Source: Harmonia axyridis | Lineage: Eukaryota; Arthropoda; Insecta; Coleoptera; Coccinellidae | Assembly (NCBI RefSeq): GCF_914767665.1 | Contig: NC_059507.1 | Span: forward strand, 10,168,001-10,232,000 | Direction: 5' to 3' | DNA: 64,000 bases | Shown here: positions 13,101 through 24,400 of the stretch, piece after piece | Position numbering within the stretch: the first letter of the stretch is position 1 | How the letters are laid out: each line of letters starts with the position of its first letter | Made by a program: the position numbers and the translations under genes | Notes under the pieces: model-generated | Seen by the model: only the letters and a program-made list of their open reading frames with translations | What the model was told of the DNA's origin: nothing | Databases searched by the model: none

Positions 13101-16100
13101 GTCCCATAAGTGGCACGTCACAGTGACACCGGAGGTAGGTCAGCTAAAGAGGGACCTAACCAGCCTAACATGACCCCAGTAAAAGTTGCATGGTTTTCGA
13201 GTTATTACCAAATTACGTTTTTTAGTGAATTTTCACCTTTTTTAACATTGTCAGGGTCAGAATTCTGCTGGAAAGCTCTCGAAGCTTATTTTTTTTGTTG
13301 TAATGGAATCTTGAATAGTTATTTAAGATGACATGAGTATGATTCTGTCAAAAAGTTATGTGGATTTCCGTAAATTAATGGATAAATCTTGATTTCAATT
13401 GCTAGCAAAACGAGAACTTCGACTTTGGACACCTGCTGTGAAAAAAAAATCCTTGAAACAAAACGAGCAAGTAACATCAAAAAATTGGGCATTTTAGACA
13501 GATTTAGAAATGGTACAATACACGAATCTTATGCCCATAACACTAGGCATTTTCATCATTTTACCGATGCCCTACTTAACCTTAACTAAGTTGAAACTAG
13601 GAACCCCGCTATCAGGTAATTTTGCCGCTTGCTATGACATTACATTTGATACCGGGCTTTGTTATTATTTGTTAAAGTCACAATAGGGAAAAAGATGGAT
13701 TAGGGGAAGCGAAAAAGGAATATTATTGAAAAAAAAGGTAAATTAATTAAAAACAGACTTAACTTTCGATTATTTATTTAATTCTTAAATCTAACTATCA
13801 GTAAATGTTCAAACTGTTTCCCTCGGACTTTAATGCATAAATGACACCGTTTTATAAAATTACGATTCAATTTTCTTAAACTAATTTCCGATATGGTCCG
13901 GGCTGCGTCAAATAAGAAGCGAGGAAGAATTGCGTGAACGCGTATTCGACGCAACCCGGACCATATCGGAAATTAGTTTAAGAAAATTGAATCGTAATTT
14001 TATAAAACGGTGTCATTTATGCATTAGAGTCCGAGGGAAACATTTTGAACATTTACTGTAAGTTAGATTCAAGAATTAAATAAATAATCGAAAGTTAAGT
14101 CTGTTTTTAATTAATTTATTTTTTTTTTCAATAATATTCCTTTTTCGCTTCCCCTAATCCATCTTTTTCCCTATTGTGACTTTAACAAATAATAACAAAG
14201 CCCGGTATCAAATGTAATGTCATAGCAAGCGGCAAAATTACCTGATAGCGGGGTTCCTAGTTTCAACTTAGTTAAGTAGGGCATCGGTAAAATTATGAAA
14301 ATACCTAGTTTTATGGGCATAAAATTCGTGTATTGTACCATTTCTAAATCTGTCTAAAATGCCCAATTTTTTGAATGTTACTTGCTCGTTTTGTTTCAAG
14401 GATTTTTTTTTCACAGCAGGTGTCCAAAGTCGAAGTTCTCGTTTTGCTAGCAATTGAAATCAAGATTTATCCATTAATTTACGGAAATCCACATAACTTT
14501 TTGACAGAATCATACTCATGTCATCTTAAATAACTATTTAAGATTCCATTACAACAAAAAAAATAAGCTTCGAGAGCTTTCCAGCAGAATTCTGACCCTG
14601 ATAATGTTAAAAAAGGTGAAAATTCACTAAAAAACGTAATTTGGTAATAACTCGAAAACCATGCAACTTTTACTGGGGTCATGTTAGGCTGGTTAGGTCC
14701 CTCTTTAGCTGACCTACCTCCGGTGTCACTGTGATGTGCCACTTATGGGACATCCTGTATACATAATATGTATATCATTTGAAATAATATATTTACCAAT
14801 TATTGATTTTTTGGCCCCTAAATTATAATCTAGTCACCAATAATCTCTCACTTCTTTGACAGTTTTTCTGTAATAGTTGAAATATATTTCTCAGTTCTTT
14901 CATACTTCCAAAAAGGTTGCTTTGATTGAAAGCAAAATATTTCAAAACTCCCTCTCAAACCCGCCATTCACCAGGCTTCCGTTTTTGAGCATTCAGAGCA
15001 CCTTCAAGTCGAGCAGTCGAATTCCGTGCTTGATTTACAGTCAGGCGGCCGAGTCCCCAGCTGCACAACTGTAAATAGACCGGAAGCCGGCTTCCAAGGA
15101 GCCTGGTGAGTGGGCACCATTAAAACAAGGACAGCATTTAACTAGAAAATCTCAGATCAAGCAACACTTCTGGCTTTCTTTAAGGTTTTTTAGCAAGTTA
15201 TAAATTTGGATAAAAGGCAGTTGAATTTCAATTCAGCTCTCAAGTGTGATCAACTTAAAGATAAATCATGCAATAATATTGTCATTGTTTAATTTTGCAG
15301 GTCCATCAAAATTTCTATTCTATGAACATTCAGATACTTCAACTTCATTATGGTTTATGGCAAAACTTACTGCTTCTTCAAACAAGTCATTGGACAGAAG
15401 TTATTGGCTTTCACATTATGCGTAATTATTCGTAAACCATCCAGCCAAACCTTTAAACATGCTTCTTTAAACATACATACTTTATTTTACGTATTTTGAA
15501 GCGAAGTATGAAGTTTCATAACGAAACTTTAAAATTTAGTTAAAATAATCTGATTTCTAAATGAATTAACAAAGGTGTTTGAGAAATTAAATATCATAAG
15601 TTTACTATATCACCGCAAGACTGCAAAACTTGTTTCAAAATCCTTTACACCTAGTAAATTTCAGCCATATGACTCATAGTTAAGTAATGATTTTGTAGTC
15701 ACTTCAGATCTTAATGATCTGACTGAACTCTAATTGCTTGGTCAAAGATCATCAATGTGTAAAGGATTTGAATAGTTTAATTTTTTTTCCTAAATTGTAG
15801 AAGTTGCAAAAAATGTCATTAATATTTTTTCTCTATCAATAAAATTACACAAATGATAACTATGAATGAATTCATTGTATTTTCAAAAATTACTTCACCA
15901 AATATCTTACCTTAGCAGTTTCAGCATTGGGACAGATCAAATGCTGATAATTTATATTTATATAATCTGTCCCGCTGCAGATGGTCAAAGACTTTTCTTC
16001 TACATCATTTCCATGCTTGCTCACGATAGAATTAAGTAGCCTTGAATCTTTAGGTAATCCTCCTGCACGAATATCACTGACTTGACATAGTTCAATAACA

Positions 16101-16613
16101 TCGCCCTCCTGTAATATTAATAAAAATAGAGTGAATCTTTCATACGGTTTACAATGCCAATTGAACATAACATGTAGAAGACGCATTTTAAACTTTATCA
16201 GTGAATATTTTTTCATGTTGAGATGTGATAATCTTTCGGAAAATTTTATATCGACTGTAATGAAAAGTGTGCATGAATTTCAGATTTTTTTTAAGTTTGA
16301 GGGGAAAATTGGAAACTAAATGATTGGATTACGGAAATAGAAACAATCTAATACTTTCATCCCTAACAGGTAGGAAAGTCCAAAATAAACAATGATCTAA
16401 ATATTTGATTCAATTCATTAACACTCAAAAATATTGACTTACCCTTCCTTCACTTTTCCAATAAATGAAGAACCCATATTGATCAACCTTAAAAAGTGCC
16501 TTTTGTTCAAGTTCAGTATTATCTTTCTCTTCCGTCCATCTATCAAATACACAACCGGTTGAAAGGCATTCAGGTACAGGTATGTGCCAATCAAACTCAA
16601 ATTTTTTTGTCAT
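4142..16613 (-). CDS. norpA: Phospholipase C beta, norpA type (photoreceptor PLC)
   Basis: Phosphoinositide-specific PLC beta; it cleaves PIP2 to IP3 and diacylglycerol under Gq control and in flies drives phototransduction at the rhabdomere. Exons, 5' to 3' on the minus strand: 16443-16613, 15911-16108, 15371-15450, 10247-10483, 8497-8691, 7887-8095, 7636-7830, 7477-7582, 7139-7268, 6781-6931, 6565-6722, 6293-6499, 5859-6075, 5561-5799, 5167-5218, 4940-5117, 4142-4715. They sum to 3297 nt (1098 aa; Drosophila NORPA is about 1095). Domain order is PH-like (about 1-140), EF-hand region (150-290), X domain (about 295-460), acidic linker (465-520), Y domain (about 525-660), C2 (665-800) and a charged coiled-coil tail (850-1098). 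X-domain histidines H328 (in INSSHNTYLSGRQ) and H375 (ITHG) are present. The start is the ATG giving MTKKFEFDWHIPVPE. The protein ends CEFFV, a possible PDZ ligand. The 4.9-kb and 1.6-kb introns carry foldback elements. Confidence 0.95.
4400..4453 (-). other. Candidate 54-nt in-frame mini-intron in the last norpA exon
   Basis: Read through, this segment adds 18 residues (VAESHSKVFYEINQYFFQ) after TAKEV. In Drosophila NORPA, as I recall it, the corresponding region runs from AKEV straight to NDKTLKT. The segment ends in a T-rich tract plus CAG, a good acceptor, but its 5' end GTTGCA is a weak donor. Removing it gives a 1080-aa protein in the same frame. RNA evidence is needed to choose. Confidence 0.55.
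8809..10195. mobile_element. Foldback element B, right end truncated
   Basis: A large palindrome in the norpA intron between exons 4 and 5. Arms at about 9011-9555 and 9665-10195 are inverted copies, with landmarks GATACAGGGTGTC at 9131 and GACACCCTGTATC near 10068. The left side extends to another TACAGGGTG end near 8809 that has no partner on the right, where similarity stops just after CCATTTTCCATAGAAA. The left arm also has an extra stretch of about 30 bp near 9285-9320, itself a small palindrome (TTACATAATTTTTATGTAAT), missing from the right arm. No coding capacity was recognised. Confidence 0.75.
10588..11290. mobile_element. Short-TIR element with internal tandem duplication
   Basis: Imperfect terminal inverted repeats of about 30 bp: the left end reads TATACAGGATGGCTCACATA; the right end, reverse-complemented, reads TATACAGGGCCGCCCACATA. 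The interior contains two copies of a 149-bp unit, starting near 10929 and 11078, that differ at only a few positions. It lies in the norpA 4.9-kb intron. Non-coding as far as I can see. Confidence 0.6.
10929..11226. repeat. 149-bp tandem duplication
   Basis: Two consecutive copies, each beginning CCGTGATC and ending just before a run of C. Shared landmarks include TTTCGTACGGGGAGAGACCC and GTCTAGAATGGGAAATGTTG. The near identity implies a recent duplication within the element at 10588-11290. Confidence 0.85.
11674..11905. mobile_element. Small foldback, CATATACAGAGTG ends
   Basis: Left end CATATACAGAGTGAGTAAAAA and right end TTATTCACTCTGTATATG are inverted repeats. Similarity continues inward for several dozen bases with gaps (ATATCTTGAGTATTTACTAT against ATAGTATATACCTAAGATAT). 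About 230 bp, non-coding, within the norpA intron. It resembles the TACAGGGTG elements at its tips. Confidence 0.6.
13091..14762. mobile_element. Foldback element C: near-perfect 1.67-kb palindrome
   Basis: Arms of about 820 bp, nearly identical in inverted orientation, separated by a loop of about 40 bp near 13910-13955. It begins TATACAGGGTGTCCCATAAG and ends CTTATGGGACATCCTGTATA. Mirror-image open frames of 73 codons occur in both arms and differ at one residue in the shared part; they are a consequence of the palindrome and resemble no protein I know. It lies in the norpA intron between exons 3 and 4. The low divergence of the arms points to recent formation or arm homogenisation. Confidence 0.9.
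14964..15118. repeat. Short foldback, CACCAGGCTTCC arms
   Basis: CCATTCACCAGGCTTCC at the left is mirrored by GGAGCCTGGTGAGTGGG at the right, around a more GC-rich centre than the surrounding intron. About 155 bp, non-coding. It may be a remnant of a small transposable element. Confidence 0.5.
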
Positions 16614-16945
16614 TGTCGTCTAGAATAATGAAATTTTTTTCTCAATGAAATTGATTCTCCATCTCCCAAGCAGTGGCAGAAGATGTAACATAAACAAGTG
16701 CTGGTTTGAAATAACCTCCTTCGATTGCTTTGATGATGTACATGTTGTTTATCCGATTAATCTTCGATGCGTAACTTGAAAACATCAATTCCCGGCCAAA
16801 ACATAATTAACTCCGCTGTCTGACGTTTCTCACGAACCTGACGTAACTAAAAATCAATGTATAATTCCACAGAGTAACCAATATAATGTTGGGTAACTCT
16901 TACAAAAAAATAACATCCGATATGCACGCGCCGGTAGATATGGAT

Positions 16946-16965
16946 TAATTGAATTAATTCAATTA
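16946..16965. promoter_or_regulatory. Palindromic double P3/RCSI-like homeodomain site upstream of norpA
   Basis: The 20-bp string TAATTGAATTAATTCAATTA is its own reverse complement. It contains two overlapping matches to the P3/RCSI consensus TAATYNRATTA (16946-16956 and 16955-16965), the dimeric paired-class homeodomain site known from insect photoreceptor promoters. It sits about 335 bp upstream of the norpA ATG. The transcription start is unknown, so promoter function is inferred. Confidence 0.5.
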
Positions 16966-18630
16966 TGGTCTTTGATTCAATTGTCAAGATGACAATAAAC
17001 TGACCATAGAATTGAAAGCAAAGTTTCATTGAATATATTATTATCAAATTATTTCGAAATGTTAAGATATGAAACATTTAAAGATATGTAAAATGGTTCC
17101 TTTTTAATCCATACTTCTGTTTTTCTCCAAATCATTTCAACTCGAGGCTCAAAGCAATTGATTAACAAACCCGTAGAGTTATTATTAATTTTTTTTAAAT
17201 GATTTACATTTTTTAGCGATAATATAATAATAATAGAATTTACTTAATCTACGGTTTTCTATGTCTGAGATGATGCAGAGACAACCGACTGATACCGGAT
17301 TTGGGGAATCATCCTTCTATTATATATTTATTTTCGAAGCAAGATGAAAACCCTTAGAAAAATTTTGAATTATACCTCTTCATCTAATTTTTAAGTCACT
17401 ACTATGCGATAGATTCGCATTACGACAAAGCTGAAAATTAACATGTTGGAGTTGCAAAAGTTCTCCTATATTTTTCAAAAGTAATAATTAGATTAAAACT
17501 CAAATTAAACTAATGATTAATTTCATAATTTCTGAAATTCTGACTGAATGTAATCTGTTTTTATAAACATATTACATATTTTCACAACAGTGTCTAATAT
17601 ACTGTTATAATTTACTACTCCAATATAATAATAGCAGGTATAGGTATTTTACCAAAAACAATGGCTAGGTATTGGGTAGATACGAAAAGTATTCTACAAG
17701 GGCAAACATTACTAGGAAATTATGAATTTTTAATTGATACTTCGGAAGAAGAAATAGGTACAAGGAGAAATATTCTTGAACATCCATAGAGTAATGAATT
17801 TTATTTTTAACTTACTTGAAGGACGATACATCTAATCAATTGGTCAAGACATAAATAACAAAATATTAAAGTTAAGTGAATCCTTTCAGCTTTTACGCTA
17901 ATTCAATTGGGATAAATCAATACTTCACTCTGGTATATTGAAACCATAATATTGGTAGGAAGTTAATGTTATTTGCAATATTATAATTTCAAATTAATTT
18001 CCTTGGTTGAAAATTAGTTTTCCTTATTGAAATTTATCTTGGAATATGTCATTGATAGCAGTTATTATCTTGAAACCAATTATTGCTCTAATTTTTCACA
18101 AATATAAGTAGGATTAAAGTTGATTATCTAGTTTTTCATTGTAAACTATCAACTTTGTTCATAATCGGCAACGTTATAATATTCCTTGTTTGATATCACA
18201 TATATTGATTGATATTCATGAAAATAATGTAGGTCAATTTATACATAAGATTTATGCGTCTATATTACGCCTTTGGAGACCTAGAGGTAACTTTATCCGA
18301 ATGCTTTTCTTCGATAGGTATCAATCGTAATCCTGAAATTTAAATCTCGCGCCATAACACCGGCAAATTTTCCTTGTCTTTTATTGTATAGCTTTCTAAT
18401 ATTCATCCCTAAACATTTAGAGACATGGATAATATTTTTAATATCCAATTTAATTGGTAGTAAAAAATAAAGTATAACGGCTTAAATAGTTCGATAATGC
18501 TTAAACGCTAAAATGACATATCTTTTAGAGTATCGGACATTAGTTTAAAATCTTTGAAGGCTATTGTATTTTTATTAGATTTAAAAAGATGTCTGAAAAT
18601 ATCTTAAGGTACGTTTTCCTTGGACAATTT

Positions 18631-18762
18631 CCGTTGACCGCCACGTTTTGACGTCTTTATCTAACCAACCGTAATTTCAGCAATTTTGTAGATGGGCGGA
18701 ACTACGCGATTGCTAGATTTGCGATTGGTTAGATAAAGTCGTCGAAATGCGGCGGTCGACGG
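18631..18762. repeat. Small foldback with 40-bp arms
   Basis: Left arm 18631-18671 and right arm 18724-18762 are inverted copies with a few mismatches; both share CTTTATCTAACCA and its complement TGGTTAGATAAAG. The spacer is about 52 bp. Probably a miniature inverted-repeat element. No transposase. Confidence 0.7.
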
Positions 18763-21425
18763 ATACTATCATTAGTGACATCTTAATTAGATTCAATACG
18801 GTGTTGTCTATATAAAGATTTAGTCCATCATATAGTCGCTATATCAACAGCGGATACAGGGGGAGCGCATTATAAAATGAAAAAAAAAATGATATAATGG
18901 TGATAAAACTAAAGAAATAGTAACCTTTTTTAATAAAAAAAACTATAGATATTGTTATTGTTAGTTCGCATCAAACTTAATGACCTGCCCCTGTAGAACA
19001 GGCATTTTAGCTTCGGCGAAGTGAAATTCACCAAATTTATAGTAATATACACACATATGTAATTCAATTAATCAATCTGTTAACTTGCAAAGTTGTTGAC
19101 AGTTTTTTCTTTTGATAATTATTATCGCTAAATACATATTCATCTATAAGAAAATTATTTTTTCATTTTCATCTGAGCCAATCATCAGTGTTCACATCAA
19201 CAGTTTAAAGAGACCACGTAAAGGAAATTGAGTTCTTTTTCCAAGAATATTATCATCTACTGAATTAGGTCGGAAGTAATACACCTTTATTTTTTCAACC
19301 CTTCATTTCATATTACTTCTGAAGCATCATCTTCAACATAGAAGAGAGCTTCAACTGAAAATTTTCATCAGGTGAGAACTTACAATTAATTTAGTTTTTT
19401 GATCTGTTTTCATTCAAAATTTAAATTATATCATCATTTTTAATTCTTGTGAAAACGACCAGTGTTGTTAACTTTATAAATTCGATTGTGGATTTACATT
19501 TTGGTGGCGATATTCGGGAACGTTAGATCCTATATCATCTTATTGAATTCATTTTCATTAGGTAATTATTCTTTCGATTTAATTACCTGAAATATTCGTT
19601 ATCGGTTTCTTATCATCTGTTTAATCCATTCAAAGTAAATCGGAGGAAACTTATCGAAGATATCACCATACGAGGTGCAGTCAACAAATAAAGTTTCGGA
19701 GAGACCGTACATATTTTATACTATGTTCTTAAAAATGTCCACGATCGTTGTTCATATATATTTAATATTTTTTTCAGCTTTTTAGTCAAAGATGCCGCGT
19801 GAAATACATAAGAAAAACCACTTGAGGAGTGTCAAACGAAGTATCAATGACATGCTGCTCTTGATGATATAAATAATACTTACTAAAAAAGCAAGTAAAA
19901 AATTTCAGTGTCTATCATGGCAATAAAACGAAGGTCCAAAGATAAAACTAAAATAGCTCTGGGCGCAATAAAATATTAAGGATGAAGAAAAACCCATTGA
20001 AAAGTATCCGTATGAAGATTGAACTCATGGATGGTGCATCATCAGGCTCTTCATAGGCATGGAATATTCATCGGGATGGATGAAATTACTGGAAGTTTTT
20101 GCCCAATGATATGATTTTGGGTTTATTTCTTTTCTCCATGCATCAGGTTTTTGAAAAAGAAAACTAACAAACTAATCAAAACAGTATATTTGAAAATAAA
20201 TACATATACAATAAATAAAAAAAACTACATAAAAATATTTCCTAAACCTATTAAAAATTGGGTAAAAAAAAGGAGGAACAATTAATTATCACATAGAAAT
20301 TTTCATGAGAAGAGAAAATGAGAGAAGACTAGAAGCCAAAAATGATCCATATATGTTACTTTTACATTACATATTGATCTCAAGATTCAAATAAATTGAA
20401 GAATTTTTCTTTATTATAAGAGAGTCTAATTTTCAGATTTTTTATATTATTTTAATGAAGGTACTACAAATGTGGAACAATTTTTTTCATAGATATATTT
20501 GAGGGATCATTTGATGAAATCTACCTGCATTACTCTGTTATTGATCGAATTTGATCATTTGCGTTGTACTTCAACATATATCATCTAAAATTTTGGAGAT
20601 TTAAGATTGCTTACAGTGATAAAGTTATTTTTCGGAAAGATCATTAAAACAAAATAAAAATAAGAAAAGAACGATGAAGGAAATAAAAAACAAACTATTT
20701 TTTATTTCCTTCATTTGAAAATACTTTCAGACAATTGAAAAAATATTCAGAAAAGTTAATTATTTCATTGAAACGGTAAATTGGATCATTAGTAATAAAT
20801 TAAAATTAATGGTAAATATTTCAGTCATATATAAAATAAAAACAACTACAAAGATAAAGTAAATACTATTAGACCTTTTATCCACTTGAGAAAAAAAAAT
20901 AAAAATAATTTCATTAGCATTTCGAAATTAGTTATGTATAACAAAAATAATTTCAAATTATAGTTATACAAAAAAAATTGAAAATCAAGACTTTGTTCTA
21001 CTCAAAACCTTCCAACTGAAAATACATTCCACCATACCATTACCATAAAAATTAGATCCAAATATTCTTTTAACCACTAATTCCAAAATAAACCACCACC
21101 TTTCCACATAATGACACACAAATTATTTAGGCCTAAGTTAATAAGAATTAATTTAAACATACATAACATGTAATTAAAGAACAATATCACCATATAAAAA
21201 TATTTTTTCAATGTAAAGTCATGTATGTCACACACTTCTCTTTTTTGAACAATTGTTGTCTACATTCAGTTAACTCCTATGTCAACATAGAATTTTGAGT
21301 CATTATGTTTTTATTGTAGCTATGAAGCATATTATGAATACTATTCTTCTGTTTTTAATATGATGTTCAGAAATTCAAAATAAATTCTAAGTGATAAAAC
21401 CTGCACCTACTTTTTTCTATATCTA

Positions 21426-24400
21426 TCAATCATCACTTGGAAAATTGAAAAGTTGCTTGATTCTTTGGACACAAATAATAGAGCCTTCATAGGCTTCTTT
21501 GGAGAGCTAGAATAACAATTAAAAAATTAAAAAAATCGGAATTAGTAACACATTTTACCAAAACTCACCATTGAAAAATTTAGAAAACCATGTGGTAGGC
21601 CCTTCAATACATCAAGAGTTACGTCATTATTCAGAGACTTCAATTTCTTCGCAAACATCACACAATCATCTAGACATGGGTCCAGTTCAACTGTCTAGAA
21701 ATCAATTGTTTAATTGATGAATTAGTATATTCTAAAACAAGTTGCAGAATGGGCTCCTATTACAACACGAATGCGAAATTCGAAAACGAGCGACGAAGGA
21801 GCGAGTTTTCGAACGCAAGAGTGTAGGAATGGCCTTCTGCAACAAGTATTAGACGATATTTTCTCTATTTCAGTCAAGTTTTGTGAAATATTGTCGAAAT
21901 TCAATGAAAAATTCAGATAACACATCCTAGTGACATTTGTATTGTATCTTGGCAGTTGGTATGACTGTTACGAAAATTGACAGATTACGGAATATGAACC
22001 GTATGTTTGGAATTTTGAAATAATTTACAATTACGCATTAAATTCGTTAATTATGTCTGACGAAATCGATTTATCACCACAGGAATTAAGAGAAATTACG
22101 AATAATGTTGCAGATCATTTCACCATATCCAAATTATATCATTTTGACAATTATTGACGTTCGTTGAAAATTGATAGGATTGAAAGTCAGTATAGACAAT
22201 CACAAAACGAAAAATATAACTGAAAACGATGCTGTAATGAGTTCATTACACCACTGTTTTTAGAAGTGTAAAATGAACTCATTACGATACTGAAATAGAG
22301 AAAATATATTACGACCTCTAGTCTTGAGTGGACTTCAAAAAGCTTCGCATTTAGAGTTGACAAAATTACTCAAGAATCATCGTTTTGACGGGGAACCCAA
22401 CCAACAATTCTTTTTTGCTGCTAACTTTTGTTTAAATTTTGGATTCACCATAGAATTCATACCAAAGTTTCATGAAACCCACGAGTGATCAGTAATTTAA
22501 CCTTTACTTACCAATACTTTAACTGGAGGTAACTGCTTCAAAAGATCATCACTAGCTAAAATGGGACTAAGGAAAGGATCTGCTTCAGCTTTGAACTTGA
22601 AGTCATCGTGGAATTTGCTTGGTCCTTCGAACAATTCTGTATTATCTCTAGGTACTTCTCGAGTGCCTTCTGGACTACCAATGATGTTGCTGATACGACT
22701 CCTTAATGACGAAACAAATGTAATAACTCGGCTGTGGATTGAGTATTCGTTACTTTGAACTGATGTCGAAATTTCCTGTTCTGAAGGAATCATTTTGGTT
22801 GCGTCTGTATCCGTGTCCGATTCTTAAATAAAACAGTTAACGTTGAATTTTCAATTGCGACTGACCTTTCGATCTAAAATCGAGAGATATTTCAAACTAA
22901 CCTAAAACGTATTTTTCTAGAAAATCTGACACTTGTTTTTCGCTCTTCTCGATATCAGAAACAGTCAGGTACATGTCTTTCTCATTTTCATCGTTCAGAT
23001 TTGAACAAAGAGATCCATAAGTGAGGGTGTCTGATGTGTCCGAAACCGGTGATTTCCGAGCTTGCAATTCTTGAAGGTCAGACTCTGTTATCTCTTCAAA
23101 ACTCTCAGTATCAGAGTTAGCCTGACCATTGACTGTTTTGTTTTGCAGCAAGGAAGGATCTGGCATTGCGTAGGCTGAAAAAGAGTAAGACATTTCCTCT
23201 AAAAAAATATATCAAATTGTCATTACTTCACTGATTATGTCAGTCCGTAAATCAAATAACTGTGTGGCTCACACATAAATGAAGTAAAAAAAAATTCCTA
23301 GATATCAAATAGTCTATTATTCTGAATGAAACTAACCACTCACCTTTGAGACATCTCAATAAGAATCCAAGTGGTAACAAGGGATCCATCATTGAAAGTA
23401 ATCTTGATGGTGATGGTACAAAATTAACTAGAGTTGGGATATAAGCTAAAAATAACCCATTAGGAGGTGGAAGTCCTAATGTGATGCACTTTAAAGATGT
23501 AGCTACCAACAAGTTAGCACCAGCAGAATCTCCTGCAGCTATGATCTTCTCTCCTGAATAGAAAGATAAAATCTTGTGAAAAAAATTCAACAAAAGATTA
23601 TCTGCAGATATAGAAAATATGGAAATATATTTTCTCAATTATTCAAGTACCATATAAACAAAAATCCTCAGCTTTTTCCCATTATTCCACACATTGTAGA
23701 ACTACATTCTACAATGAGATATTAAAAGACTAAGTTGGAATTATCTTCTAAAATTATATACATCAAAAATTTTTTTGTGGTTATTGATTCCGAGAATTCC
23801 GATGGTACAAAAAGCTAAGCTACGTATGTACTTAGGAAGATAACACAAGGAAACATAGTGCAATAACCACTGAATTTTTTTGTTGACCTATTCCACAAAA
23901 AATTAAGGTCACATCCATATCAAGGTAGGACGTTAAAAAATTTGCATATACAGGGTGTGGCGTAATTAATGGATAATACTGTACTGGCGAATAGGGAGAT
24001 CATGGCCGACCAGAAAATGTTCAGTAAAAATATCATAGTTTTCGAGATATCGGACAATTTCATTTTTTTCTAAAAAGTGCACCTTTACTCACTAAATTCA
24101 TTGCTGTGATCACGAATCTTGTTATTTCTTTGGGCATTGTTTTTTTATTTTACTCTCAAATAGCTGTACTATGAAATAAACTACCAAATTCCTACCATCT
24201 TGCTTAATTAAGAGAAAAAAAGTATGATAATCCTCATGTTTGCACTTTTTAGAAAAAAATGAAATTGTCCGATATCCCAAAAACTATGATATTTTTACTT
24301 TTTTAAATTAGATTAGATTATTTGGTGAACGGATGTGTTGAATTGAGCTCTGAAAATCAGCGCGTTAATGGTTAATTTTTGTTTTGAATTTTGTACAGAT

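Larger units (their letters stand above)
16614..21425. other. Intergenic region upstream of norpA and downstream of Hsl
   Basis: 4.8 kb without a recognisable gene. Near 16.6-17.1 kb it should hold the norpA promoter, and near 21.2-21.4 kb the Hsl 3' UTR. I noted a double P3-like palindrome at 16946-16965, a foldback at 18631-18762 and an isolated 42-codon open frame from an ATG at 17661 to 17789 with no recognisable similarity. Noncoding RNAs cannot be excluded. Confidence 0.6.

Noticed and set aside
13110..14742. Mirror 73-codon open frames in the large palindrome as a conserved small protein
   Set aside because: They are the two arms of one inverted repeat, so identity is expected without selection; no start context or homology.
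17661..17789. 42-codon ATG frame, acidic C-terminal half
   Set aside because: Isolated, short, no splice context or similarity; kept only as a note under the intergenic entry.
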